Origin: an uncultured Roseovarius sp.
GTDB taxonomy: Bacteria > Pseudomonadota > Alphaproteobacteria > Rhodobacterales > Rhodobacteraceae
Length of the DNA: 64,000 bases
Reading direction: 5' to 3'
Assembly: GCA_951812895.1 (NCBI GenBank)
Contig: OX638333.1
Span: forward strand, 796,366 to 860,365
Shown here: piece by piece, positions 43,988-52,799 of the stretch
Layout of the letters: the number at the start of each line of letters is the position of its first letter
How positions within the stretch are numbered: position 1 is the stretch's first letter
Translations under genes and position numbers: made by a program
The notes under the pieces: generated by a model
The model's input: only the letters and a program-made list of their open reading frames with translations
Told to the model about the DNA's origin: nothing
The model's database searches: none

Positions 43988-44371
43988 CTAGTCGCCCATG
44001 TAGGCGATGCAATCCAGTTTCACTTTCATGTCCCATACCTGTCCTGCCCCGACGCTAAGACGTGCAGGGTACGGTTCAGAAAAATACTCCGCATAAGCCG
44101 CATTGACCTCTTCGTAGTCATCGGAGTCTTGCAGGTAGAGACCCATCTTTACGACATCGTTAAGTGTCAAATTGTGAGCACCAAGAATGGTCTGAATATG
44201 TCTCATCGTGATCCTGAACTGCTCAACCGCCGTATCGCCCAGGATTTCGTGACTTTCGACATCCAAAGAGCCAATGCCAGAGAGAAACAGAAAATCACCG
44301 GCGCGTACCGCTTGTGAGTATGGTCCCGCGCCTGACGGGGCACCATCGGTGGTATTTATGGAAATGGGCAT
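43988..44371 (-). CDS. RidA family (YjgF/UK114) protein
   Basis: A 127-residue RidA-superfamily protein. GAPSGAGPYSQAVRAGDFLF, the central VEQFRITMRHIQTIL and VKMGLYLQDSDDYEEVNAAY form the family core. The usual catalytic Arg lies in EPYPARLSVGAGQ. RidA enzymes deaminate reactive enamines; here the protein may clean intermediates of the neighbouring pathway. It is 2 bases from the GlxA-type regulator and last in the hyuA-hyuB-regulator-ridA series. Confidence 0.9.
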   Translation of the reverse strand: MPISINTTDGAPSGAGPYSQAVRAGDFLFLSGIGSLDVESHEILGDTAVEQFRITMRHIQTILGAHNLTLNDVVKMGLYLQDSDDYEEVNAAYAEYFSEPYPARLSVGAGQVWDMKVKLDCIAYMGD

Positions 44372-44373
44372 CG

Positions 44374-45372
44374 TCAGTGCTCCTTTGTCGGTTCACGCTT
44401 CAGTGTCGTTTGGACAAAACTTTGACGTTCTTCCAGGGGCACGCAGCCGAATTGTTGCGCGTACCACTTTGCCAGATAGGAAGATGACGAAAACCCACAT
44501 GCCAACGCTATTTCATAGATTGGCAGATCGGTTTGCCGAACCAACGACCGCGCAAGCCGGAGACGGCACTCCAGGTAGTACCGTTTGGGGCTGCGCCCCA
44601 GATGCGACCGAAACAATCTGTCTAGATGCCGTTGCGACAGGCCGACCTGCCGCGCAATTTTCGGCAGTTGCACCGGGTCTTCGAGATTCCGTTCCATTAT
44701 TTGGACAGCAGTTCGAACATGCGCATTTGCGATACCCAGTCGGCGGCTTCGGTTTATCGTTTGCATGCCGAGGGGTGATCTAATTTCACTATGAAGGAGC
44801 TGCTCTGCTACTTTGTTAGCCAGATCAATACCGTGGCCAGCCGCAACAAATGTCAGCGCCAAGTCGACAACCGCAGTGCCACCCGAGCAGGTAAAGATCG
44901 GGCCATCAGTTTCAAATATCGCCTCAGAAACATCGAGATGAGGGTAGGTTTCGCGAAACGCGCCACGGTCTTCCCAGTGAATCGTGCACCGTTTGCCGTC
45001 CAGCAGCCCAGCCTGTGCCAGAACCCAACTACCTGTCGAGACGGCCCCGATACTGGTTCCTTCAGTTTTGATCCGGCGCAGCCACGCGAGGATTTCAGGA
45101 TTGGCTTGTTCATGGCCGTCGACACCAGCGCAGACTACTAGGTTCGACAAATGGGGGGCGGTGTCGAATAATTGATCGGTTTGTATGCTCAAGCCGTTCA
45201 TGGATGTTACGGTTCGGTCCCCTTGTCCCAGCGTACACCAGGAATAAAAGGGTTTACGTCCAACGTAGTTTGCCAGCGCCAGAACATCGATCGCTGCTGA
45301 AACGGGTAGCATCGGATGCCCAGGCAAGAGCAGGAAACCGAAGGATTCTGTTTCTTTGGTCAGCAATGACAT
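44374..45372 (-). CDS. GlxA-family AraC-type regulator
   Basis: A 332-residue transcription factor. The N-terminal DJ-1/PfpI domain spans about 10-190 (FGFLLLPGHPMLPVSAAIDV, LSNLVVCAGVDG, GAVSTGSWVLAQAGLL and RCTIHWEDR). Two AraC helix-turn-helices follow: IARQVGLSQRHLDRLFRSHL and IYEIALACGFSSSSYLAKWY. GlxA-type regulators sense amino-acid-like or quaternary amine metabolites. It sits between hyuB and ridA on the same strand, so it may autoregulate the cluster. Confidence 0.92.
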   Translation of the reverse strand: MSLLTKETESFGFLLLPGHPMLPVSAAIDVLALANYVGRKPFYSWCTLGQGDRTVTSMNGLSIQTDQLFDTAPHLSNLVVCAGVDGHEQANPEILAWLRRIKTEGTSIGAVSTGSWVLAQAGLLDGKRCTIHWEDRGAFRETYPHLDVSEAIFETDGPIFTCSGGTAVVDLALTFVAAGHGIDLANKVAEQLLHSEIRSPLGMQTINRSRRLGIANAHVRTAVQIMERNLEDPVQLPKIARQVGLSQRHLDRLFRSHLGRSPKRYYLECRLRLARSLVRQTDLPIYEIALACGFSSSSYLAKWYAQQFGCVPLEERQSFVQTTLKREPTKEH

Positions 45373-45444
45373 TGTTAGAAATCCACTTGGTTAGCTGATC
45401 TGTAAGGCGTTCTGCGTGGACCTCAACATCGCGGCAGAATGATC

Positions 45445-47181
45445 TCAGCTTTCTACAATTCTCTCCCGTAATCTAGCGGTTTTGGCGGCGTCGACATTTC
45501 CATCGGGCATCAAGACCACACCGTAATCTCGCTTTGCTGCTTCAGGGCTGACAATTCCCAAACGGACGTCTGCGGCGACAAGCCCTGTAGGGCGTTCATG
45601 GGGATCACCCAATCCACCTCCACCCGGGGTGCGAAAATCAAAGATCTCGCCCGCGGGTATTTCCTGCTTGCCCTTGCTGTTCAGCATCCGGTCGGAATGC
45701 ATCAATCGCAATACACCCGGAGCCCCGGGCAAGCCGCCATCACGTCCGAGCGCCGGATGCTTCACGCGATCGACCGTAGCAAACAACGTGATGGGCTGAT
45801 TTTCGCGGCTTTCAAGCTCAATGTTTTGCCCCAGACCCCCGCGATACTTCCCAGCCCCTCCGGAATCTGTGCGTAACTCGCGACGGCGAAACAGCAGGGG
45901 GGCGACGCTTTCGGTTATTTCCACCTGCGCGCCGTAAACCCCGCTGGGAAAGGCCGCGACAGATAGCCCATCTTTACCAGGGCGAGCGCCTGTGCCGCCA
46001 TTATGGGTGACCTCAACCGCGTATTTGGTGGCGCCCTGGCCCTTGTTCATCTCAAAACCGCCGCGCAGGGGCAGATCATACATGCAGGACGAACCTTCAG
46101 CCGGTATGCGATCAGGTATGGCCTGGTGAAGGCAGCCATACATCAGGTCCGGCATGATCTGTCCCAGGATGTGCCGTTGCGCCACCGGCGCAGGCCGGGG
46201 CGCATTCAGGATACAGCCTTCTTCCGGTGCGGTGACTTCGAAACAGCCAAGCGAACCAGCGTTGTTTGGCACTTCGGGCGCAAAGATGCAGCGCAGGCCA
46301 AAGACACTATAGGCAGTTGAGTAGTTCAGCGGAACATTGATGCCGTAGCGCGAACAGGGTGACGAGCCAGCGAAATCGACACTCAATTTCGAGCCTTCAA
46401 TCTTCATTGTGGCGACCATGTCGATTTCAAAATCATACCCGTCGACGCGCATAGTATGCTGGTAGGTGCCGTCGGGAACCTCAGCAATCGCGGCTTCGGT
46501 GATCCTGCGTGACGTATCGAAGATATAGGCGCCAACTCGGTCAAGCGAAGTGATTTGCAACTCGCGCATCATCGACGTCAGCCGCGCTGAGGCAACATCG
46601 CAACACGCAATCAATGCATAAACATCGCCTTCATTCTGAAATGGCGCACGAGAGTTCGACTTTATCAACGTCAACAACGTGTCGTTCATCTGTCCGGCGT
46701 CAACCAGTTTGATCGGCGGTATCAGCAGGCCTTCGTCATAGACGTCCGACCCATCCGGGCCCATGCCAAGCCCGCCCAGATCGACCAGATGCGAGGTGCA
46801 GGAAACCATGCCGACCAGTTTGTCATCCAGAAAGGATGGTTGGACCAACACAAAGTCATTCAAATGACCCGAGCCCAGCCAGGGATCATTGGTCAGGTAG
46901 GTATCGCCCGGGCGCATGGTGTCGGGTGGAAAATACTCGGTGAAGTATTTGACCGATTCCGCCATTGTATTGATGTGCCCCGGCGTGCCGGTGACGGCCT
47001 GGGCCATCATGCGGCCCTTAACGTCAAAGACGCCTGCAGAAATGTCTCCGCTCTCGCGAACAATGGGGCTGAACGCCGTGTGCATCAGAGCCTGTGCCTG
47101 CTCATCCACCACCGACTGAAGGCGGTTCCACATGACCTGAAGCTCAATGTCGGACGCAGAGGAGGTTTTTGAATGGGCCAT
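45445..47181 (-). CDS. hyuB: Hydantoinase B / N-methylhydantoinase B subunit
   Basis: A 578-residue HyuB/OplaH beta-type subunit. Typical segments: ELQVMWNRLQSVVDEQAQAL, TAFSPIVRESGDISAGVFD, TYLTNDPWLGSGHLNDFVLV, and late GGAGKYRGGLGQNIE and TPGGGGLGDPHERP. With HyuA it forms ATP-dependent N-methylhydantoinase, oxoprolinase or related cyclic-amide hydrolases. It starts 3 bases after hyuA ends. A 72-base gap separates it from the regulator gene. Confidence 0.93.
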   Translation of the reverse strand: MAHSKTSSASDIELQVMWNRLQSVVDEQAQALMHTAFSPIVRESGDISAGVFDVKGRMMAQAVTGTPGHINTMAESVKYFTEYFPPDTMRPGDTYLTNDPWLGSGHLNDFVLVQPSFLDDKLVGMVSCTSHLVDLGGLGMGPDGSDVYDEGLLIPPIKLVDAGQMNDTLLTLIKSNSRAPFQNEGDVYALIACCDVASARLTSMMRELQITSLDRVGAYIFDTSRRITEAAIAEVPDGTYQHTMRVDGYDFEIDMVATMKIEGSKLSVDFAGSSPCSRYGINVPLNYSTAYSVFGLRCIFAPEVPNNAGSLGCFEVTAPEEGCILNAPRPAPVAQRHILGQIMPDLMYGCLHQAIPDRIPAEGSSCMYDLPLRGGFEMNKGQGATKYAVEVTHNGGTGARPGKDGLSVAAFPSGVYGAQVEITESVAPLLFRRRELRTDSGGAGKYRGGLGQNIELESRENQPITLFATVDRVKHPALGRDGGLPGAPGVLRLMHSDRMLNSKGKQEIPAGEIFDFRTPGGGGLGDPHERPTGLVAADVRLGIVSPEAAKRDYGVVLMPDGNVDAAKTARLRERIVES

Positions 47182-47184
47182 GAA

Positions 47185-49275
47185 TTATTCTCCTCGGGCA
47201 ATGCGTGTCATGATGATGTTTTCGGCGCTGTCGATCACTGCCTGAAAGCCGCTTTCAACGAGCGTTGTTGTTTGCAGCTCTGTGATCAATGCCGGCCCCT
47301 CAACGCGGTCTCCGATCTCAAGATCAGAACGGGCAAACGTGCTGACCGAAATCATCTTTTCATCCTGACGAGAATAAATCGACGTTTCCGTTGAGGCCGT
47401 AACATCACGCTGTGTATCGGGGATGACAGCTGATTCCGGTGGCGGTGTTTTGGTGGCTGCGACGAAAGCCCAGTTGATGATCTCAATATCAACACCGGGG
47501 ACGAGGCGGCCGAACAATTCCAGATACATTGCTTCGAAGTTTTGCTTCAGTATCTCGCCGGTTTCTCTTGTTATCGCCCCGGCCGGAACTGTCACTTCCA
47601 ATTCATGCCCCTGACCATCATAGCGCATGAAGGCAACCCGCTTTTCAACAAGGTCTCCATCCTGTGCACCTGCCCGAACAATGGCGCAGGCGTCGCTTTC
47701 CATTTCACCGATCAGGTTGGCAACGGCTTTGGCGTCAAAACTGCTGAGACGGCAATAAAGTGAGCGAATGATCTCATAAGATATTGGCGCGCCGAGAAAT
47801 CCAATGGCAGATCCAACGCCCGGAGAACGCGGGACAATGATGCGGTCAATGTCGGTTTTGTTGGCGATGCGGGTCGCGTGCAGCGGCCCGTTACCGCCGG
47901 TGGCAACAAGTGTGCCGCCAGCCACTTCCTGTCCCCACTCGGCGGCGTGGACCCGGGCCGCATTGGCCATGCTTTCGTCAACCAGTTGGGAAATACCATA
48001 TGCGGCAATTGTTGCATCGAATCCCAGCGGTGTCCCGATCTGGTCGTGCACGGCCTTCACGGCAGCGTCGCGGTCCAGCTGGAAACGGCCTTCGGCAAAG
48101 TTGTCCGGATCCAGATATCCCAACACCAGATCGCTGTCGGTAACGGTCGGCAGTGTCCCACCTTTGCCATAGCACACCGGCCCGGGGTCTGAACTTGCGC
48201 TGTCAGGCCCAACAGCGATGCGGTTCAGGGAATCTATTCTGGCGATTGATCCGCCCCCTGCACCGATCTCGATCATCTCAATGACCGGAATGCGCACCGG
48301 AAGGCCGGACCCCTTGATAAAACGTGCGGCTCGGGCGATCTCGAATTGTCGTGATCTGTGGGGTTTGAATTCCTCGATCAGGCAGAGCTTTGCAGTGGTG
48401 CCGCCCATATCGAAGGCCACGACTTTGTCCACGTCACATTGTTCGGCCACCTGACACGCCAGGATAGCCCCGCCTGACGGACCTGATTCGACCAGACGGA
48501 TAGGTGCCTTGATGGCGGTATCCAGTGTCGTCATGCCGCCGCCCGAGGTCATGATAAACAAAGACGCTGCCAAGCCCTCGGCAGTTAAGGCACCGGAAAG
48601 GTCTTCCAGATACGATCCCATCAGGGGTTTGATGTACGCGTTGCCGATGGTTGTGCAGGCGCGGTCGTATTCGCGGATTTCCGGGCAGACGTCAGAAGAC
48701 AAGGTTACCGACACGCCGGGACAGGCCGCGACCAGAAGGTCACGCAACCGGCGTTCGTGTGCGTTATTCAGGTACGAGTGAAGCAAACAAACCGCGACGC
48801 TTTCGATACCCTGCTCAATAATCTGGGCAATAGCCGGTGCAAGGCTGCTTCCATCTAACGGTGTAATCACCTCGCCAGACGCATCCATCCGTTCATCAAC
48901 TGTCCAGCAATGATCCCTGCCAACCAACATTTCGGGCTTGTCGATCATCAGGTCGTATTGGTCGTATCGCCGCTCATACGCGATTTCGAGAATATCGCGG
49001 AAACCTTCGGTGGTGATGAAACCGGTTTTCGCCCCCTTACGTTCGATCAGCGCATTGGACGCCAGTGTCGTGCCGTGGATGATCGTGCCGATCTGGTCCG
49101 GATTAATCTCGGCCATCTGGGTGACAGCGCGAATGCCGTTCAAAACTCCCTCGATGGGGCGTGACGGGGTGGTAAGGGTTTTTGTCGTGACCAGTTGCCC
49201 GTTCAAATCCAGTGCCACATCGGTAAATGTGCCACCGATATCAACCGCCAAGCGGCCCGAATTGCGATCACCCAC
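47185..49275 (-). CDS. hyuA: Hydantoinase A / N-methylhydantoinase A subunit
   Basis: A 696-residue HyuA/oxoprolinase alpha-type subunit with an ASKHA ATPase-like fold: LAVDIGGTFTDVALDLNG at the start, IIHGTTLASNALIERKGAKT, VVAFDMGGTTAKLCLIEE, and EIGAGGGSIARID in the second half. It couples ATP hydrolysis to opening of a cyclic amide. A GTG start at 49275 has AAGGAAC upstream. It heads the four-gene minus-strand series and diverges from the FGE-like gene across 250 AT-rich bases. Confidence 0.93.
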   Translation of the reverse strand: MGDRNSGRLAVDIGGTFTDVALDLNGQLVTTKTLTTPSRPIEGVLNGIRAVTQMAEINPDQIGTIIHGTTLASNALIERKGAKTGFITTEGFRDILEIAYERRYDQYDLMIDKPEMLVGRDHCWTVDERMDASGEVITPLDGSSLAPAIAQIIEQGIESVAVCLLHSYLNNAHERRLRDLLVAACPGVSVTLSSDVCPEIREYDRACTTIGNAYIKPLMGSYLEDLSGALTAEGLAASLFIMTSGGGMTTLDTAIKAPIRLVESGPSGGAILACQVAEQCDVDKVVAFDMGGTTAKLCLIEEFKPHRSRQFEIARAARFIKGSGLPVRIPVIEMIEIGAGGGSIARIDSLNRIAVGPDSASSDPGPVCYGKGGTLPTVTDSDLVLGYLDPDNFAEGRFQLDRDAAVKAVHDQIGTPLGFDATIAAYGISQLVDESMANAARVHAAEWGQEVAGGTLVATGGNGPLHATRIANKTDIDRIIVPRSPGVGSAIGFLGAPISYEIIRSLYCRLSSFDAKAVANLIGEMESDACAIVRAGAQDGDLVEKRVAFMRYDGQGHELEVTVPAGAITRETGEILKQNFEAMYLELFGRLVPGVDIEIINWAFVAATKTPPPESAVIPDTQRDVTASTETSIYSRQDEKMISVSTFARSDLEIGDRVEGPALITELQTTTLVESGFQAVIDSAENIIMTRIARGE

Positions 49276-49525
49276 GGGATGTTCCTTCTGATGTTACGAT
49301 AATCAGCATGCGTTGCCGTTAACTCAACCCTCGGCCAATATTGATATTTTGATGAATATATTTTCGCCATGAAAACAATATAAATTCGCCAACATCACCG
49401 AGAACCCGTAGTTTACGACCCTCTGATCGCCACCTCCGGCATACAACAAAACGTGACTCTGGTTGCCCTCGATAGGATGTGAAGGTTAGTGCGAAACATG
49501 TATTTCTCAAACTGACGAGGATTTA

Positions 49526-50377
49526 GTGCTCTCACTTAAATACCTGATTGCTGGATTCGGCTTGTGCATGATGGGGGTCTTGCCCGCCGCTTCCGCCAAG
49601 GCACAGCAGCGCTTCCAGGATTGCGAGATGTGCCCTCAGATGGTCGAAATTCCCGCGGGCAATTTCTTGATGGGGTCACCTCCGCAGGAATCAGAGCGAA
49701 GCGAAGACGAAGGTCCGATACGGGAAGTGACCATTCCCCATCGGTTTGCCGTGGCGATGTACGAAGTCACGGTTGAACAATGGAATGTCTGCACCGGATC
49801 TGGTGCTTGCACCCATCAACCCAGCAAAGTGGGAGGGCGGCACAAGCAAGACCCGGTGCTGCATGTCAGTTGGTATGATGCGCAGCAATTTGTTCAATGG
49901 CTTTCCGCAGAAACCGGTAAACCTTATCGCCTGTTGACCGAGGCCGAATGGGAATATGTCGCTCGTGCAGGCACGACAACACCCTTCCATAATGGGGAAA
50001 CGCTGACCGGAACGGATGCGAATTTCGACAAGGCACGGCCGTATCCTTTGTCACCTGACGCACCGACCCCTGATCCATTCCGCAAGCGGTGGGCCCGGCC
50101 CGTTGGTCAATATCCCGCAAATGCATTTGGGCTGTTTGATATTCATGGCAACGCAAGCGAATGGGTGCAGGACTGTTACGACCCGGCGGCCTATGCACGT
50201 TTCCGGCATTACCCGGACGCCAATGAAGCAGATTCCGAGACCTGCGACCGGGTCGTTCGTGGCGGAACCTCGCATTACAGCGGCGCATTTGCGCGCTCTG
50301 CCAATCGCCATGTTTTTGCATCGGACGCCCGGACGATAGATGTCGGAATTCGCGTTGGTCTCACTTTGCCAGAATAG
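49526..50377 (+). CDS. Secreted FGE/SUMF1-fold protein without catalytic cysteines
   Basis: A 283-residue protein with a signal peptide (YLIAGFGLCMMGVLPAASAK) and an FGE-sulfatase (SUMF1) domain: MVEIPAGNFLMGSPPQ, VAMYEVTVEQWNVC, VSWYDAQQFVQWLSAETG, RLLTEAEWEYVARAGT, DIHGNASEWVQDCYD and RVVRGGTSHYSG. True formylglycine-generating enzymes carry two Cys soon after this last GG; here GGTSHYSGAFARSAN has none, so sulfatase activation is unlikely. Such proteins often bind or decorate envelope components. GTG start with GAGG upstream. No sulfatase gene is nearby. Confidence 0.85.
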   Translation: MLSLKYLIAGFGLCMMGVLPAASAKAQQRFQDCEMCPQMVEIPAGNFLMGSPPQESERSEDEGPIREVTIPHRFAVAMYEVTVEQWNVCTGSGACTHQPSKVGGRHKQDPVLHVSWYDAQQFVQWLSAETGKPYRLLTEAEWEYVARAGTTTPFHNGETLTGTDANFDKARPYPLSPDAPTPDPFRKRWARPVGQYPANAFGLFDIHGNASEWVQDCYDPAAYARFRHYPDANEADSETCDRVVRGGTSHYSGAFARSANRHVFASDARTIDVGIRVGLTLPE

Positions 50378-50513
50378 CCAGCCAGCTGCGCGCTAAATCT
50401 GTATCCTCGCCCAGAGGCGGGCCTGGGCCGAGTCCATATTCTAGCCTCTAAATGTCCAATACCTGTTTGTCGCACGCCGCTATCCACTTATTCTGGTGAC
50501 AGCGCCTGAGGTG

Positions 50514-50546
50514 GTATTGGTATCGGAACGGATACAAACACAATAC
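50514..50546. promoter_or_regulatory. Nested dyad upstream of the peptide-type binding protein
   Basis: GTATTG (50514) pairs with CAATAC (50541) and the adjoining GTATC (50520) pairs with GATAC (50531), so two inverted repeats are nested around GGAACG. It is 77 bases upstream of the binding-protein start codon. The preceding GGTGGTATTG equals the right arm of the LuxR dyad plus adjoining bases. Confidence 0.4.
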
Positions 50547-50622
50547 TCACGAACCGTCAGCGCAGGTGGATGTCGTAGCATGTGCTCGACCGGAAAAAAC
50601 ACCGTGAAACGGGAGAAGTCTT

Positions 50623-52179
50623 ATGTCAAAAATTAACTCAGGTATTCTGGATCGCCGGGGTTTTATGAAAACAACTGCGGCCACGGCGCTTGCTGCATCA
50701 CTGCCGCTAAGCGCGGCCAAGGCAGCCCCCAAACGCGGCGGGAATATCCGCATGGGCAAAGCCCATGGCCAGACAACAGACACGCTCAACCCTGCCACCT
50801 ATGAAAACGGATTTACGACGGCTCTTTGCCATGGGCAGCACGGACGCCTGACCGAAGTTGCCCCAGACGGCTCGCTTATTCCCGAACTGGCCGAAAGCTG
50901 GGAAGCGTCCGATGATGCAACTGAATGGCGGTTCAAAATCCGCCAGGGTGTAAATTTCCACTCAGGCAAGGAACTTGATGTTCATGATGTGATCAACTCG
51001 ATCAACTTCCACCGCGGTCCCGATTCCACGTCGGCCGTTGGGACACTCGTCGCTGATGTCGTGGATCTGCAGGCGGATGGCCAAGACACGGTTGTTTTCA
51101 AATTGTCGGGCGGCAATGCTGATTTTCCGTTCTTCCTGTCGGAATACCATTTCAGCATCTGCCCGGCCAAGGATGACACCATTGATTGGCAATCCGGCGA
51201 TGGTTGCGGCAGCTATGTACTCAAAAGCTTCAACCCGGGTGTGAATGCCACGTTTGAGCGACATGAAAACCATTGGCGTGACGACGTTGCTTTCTTCGAT
51301 ACCATCGAAATGCTGGCATTGGTTGATCAAAACGCGCGTACAACCGCCCTGGTTTCCGGGGATGTTGATGCCGTTGATCGGGTTGACCTCAAAACCGCTG
51401 GGCTGTTGGCGCGCAAGCCCGGCATTTCGCTGCAATCGATCTCGGGCATGCTGCATTATACCTTTGCCATGTCGACCAATCAGGACCCTTATACGGACAA
51501 CAATATTCGCCAAGCCCTCAAATACGGGGTTAACCGCGAAGAATTGGTTGAAAAAATCCTGTTCGGCTATGGCTCCATTGGCAACGACCATCCAATTGGC
51601 AAGGGTCAGCGGTTCTTCAACTCTGAGTTGGAGCAAAAGGCCTATGATCCCGACCAGGCCAAGTGGTATCTGAAACAAGCGGGCCTGGACACCCTCTCGG
51701 TCAGCCTGTCGGCATCAGATGCGGCATATGGCGGTGCGGTTGATGCGGCCACGCTTTATCAGGCCTCTGCCAAAGCTGCAGGGATCGATCTTAAACCGAT
51801 TCGGGAACCAAATGACGGCTATTGGTCGGATGTGTGGATGAAGAAACCTTTCTCTGCCGTCTACTGGTCGGGTCGTTCAGTCGAAGACCAGATGTTCACG
51901 ACGACATATGCATGTGGCGGAGACTGGAATGATACCTTCTGGTGCCATGATCGTTTTCAGGAATTGCTGGTGTCTGCACGCGCCGAACTCGATCAGGACA
52001 AGCGGCGACAGATGTACTGGGAAATGCAGGATATCGTCGCCAATGAAGGCGGAGCGGTCATTCCGATGTTCGCCGATTGGGTATTTGGTGTTTCCGACAA
52101 GATCGCTCTCCCCGACGTGATGGCGTCGAACTGGGACCTTGACGGCGAACGCTGGATGGAACGCTGGTCGATGGCGTGA
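50623..52179 (+). CDS. ABC substrate-binding protein, family 5 (peptide/opine type), Tat-exported
   Basis: A 518-residue SBP_bac_5 protein. The N-terminus has a twin-arginine motif (LDRRGFMKTTAATALAASLP) with AKA cleavage. Lobe signatures: GLYEVAPDGSLIPELAESWE-like LTEVAPDGSLIPELAESWEA, FKIRQGVNFHSGKELDVHDV, NNIRQALKYGVNREELVEKI and VIPMFADWVFGVSDKIALP. It resembles dipeptide/oligopeptide or opine binders. No permease or ATPase follows, so it is orphaned here. A large hairpin begins 80 bases after its stop. Confidence 0.88.
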   Translation: MSKINSGILDRRGFMKTTAATALAASLPLSAAKAAPKRGGNIRMGKAHGQTTDTLNPATYENGFTTALCHGQHGRLTEVAPDGSLIPELAESWEASDDATEWRFKIRQGVNFHSGKELDVHDVINSINFHRGPDSTSAVGTLVADVVDLQADGQDTVVFKLSGGNADFPFFLSEYHFSICPAKDDTIDWQSGDGCGSYVLKSFNPGVNATFERHENHWRDDVAFFDTIEMLALVDQNARTTALVSGDVDAVDRVDLKTAGLLARKPGISLQSISGMLHYTFAMSTNQDPYTDNNIRQALKYGVNREELVEKILFGYGSIGNDHPIGKGQRFFNSELEQKAYDPDQAKWYLKQAGLDTLSVSLSASDAAYGGAVDAATLYQASAKAAGIDLKPIREPNDGYWSDVWMKKPFSAVYWSGRSVEDQMFTTTYACGGDWNDTFWCHDRFQELLVSARAELDQDKRRQMYWEMQDIVANEGGAVIPMFADWVFGVSDKIALPDVMASNWDLDGERWMERWSMA

Positions 52180-52259
52180 ATGTCAGCGGTCGCCTGCTCT
52201 GGCAGTTTGCCGAATGACAACGCACTAAGAATAAGCGTCTCATCAGGGCCCCCACAACG

Positions 52260-52322
52260 CGGCAGGTTTTACTTGGGTCAAAAGCCGAGTGTCAGCTTTT
52301 GACCCAAGTAATAGGCCTGCCG
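52260..52322. terminator. Large inverted repeat downstream of the binding-protein gene
   Basis: CGGCAGG (52260-52266) pairs with CCTGCCG (52316-52322), and inside them TACTTGGGTCAAAAGC (52270-52285) pairs perfectly with GCTTTTGACCCAAGTA (52295-52310) across a 9-base loop. There is no T-run, so it may be a stable 3' end or a remnant of a mobile palindrome rather than a classical terminator. Confidence 0.5.
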
Positions 52323-52404
52323 GTACAAACGCTGCAACAGTTTGGTCTATGCCTCGGGTGTATATTTTCACTGTAGCGAAGTGCCGAAAGCAGCCCATGG
52401 GGTG

Positions 52405-52630
52405 ATCGCGGCGAAAGCCTGCTTAGTCCCGCGTTGTGTGAGTTGGTCCGAACCGAATTGCTGCAGGATGCACGAAAGGCGGCTTTCGGGAAACCGGCAG
52501 GGGAAATTTGAAAGATGTCGAATGGCTGCAATGGGCCGTGCTCAACGGCAAGATCATCGACCGCTGGAGCAATGCTGCACAAACCCCGATGACCGTGAGA
52601 GCCCAATCTGTGGAATGCTGCGTATCGTCC
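52405..52630 (+). repeat. Intergenic repeat family, copy C (in the 620-bp gap)
   Basis: The gap 52180-52799 has no gene; it holds the large hairpin above and this repeat. Blocks: AGTCCCGCG (52425), TGTGAGTT (52437), TTGCTGCAGGATGCACGAAA (52459) and GGCGG, AATGGGCCGTGCTC (52530), AATGCTGCACAAACCCCGAT (52571) and GACCGTGAGAGCCCA, and GGAATGCTGCG (52612). It is the most complete match to B. Confidence 0.65.
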
Positions 52631-52799
52631 GAAAGATCACTGTGCGCAGAATGCGGACATAACTCATCCCTCCGAAGTCCGATTATTCGGATGTTTGTCG
52701 CCGATTTTAAACCTGGCAGTCGACCACACCGAGAATAGACCTCTCTGCAGGTAATATTGCGGGGTCAAAAGGGAATGAGGCTCATGTAGGTTATGACAC

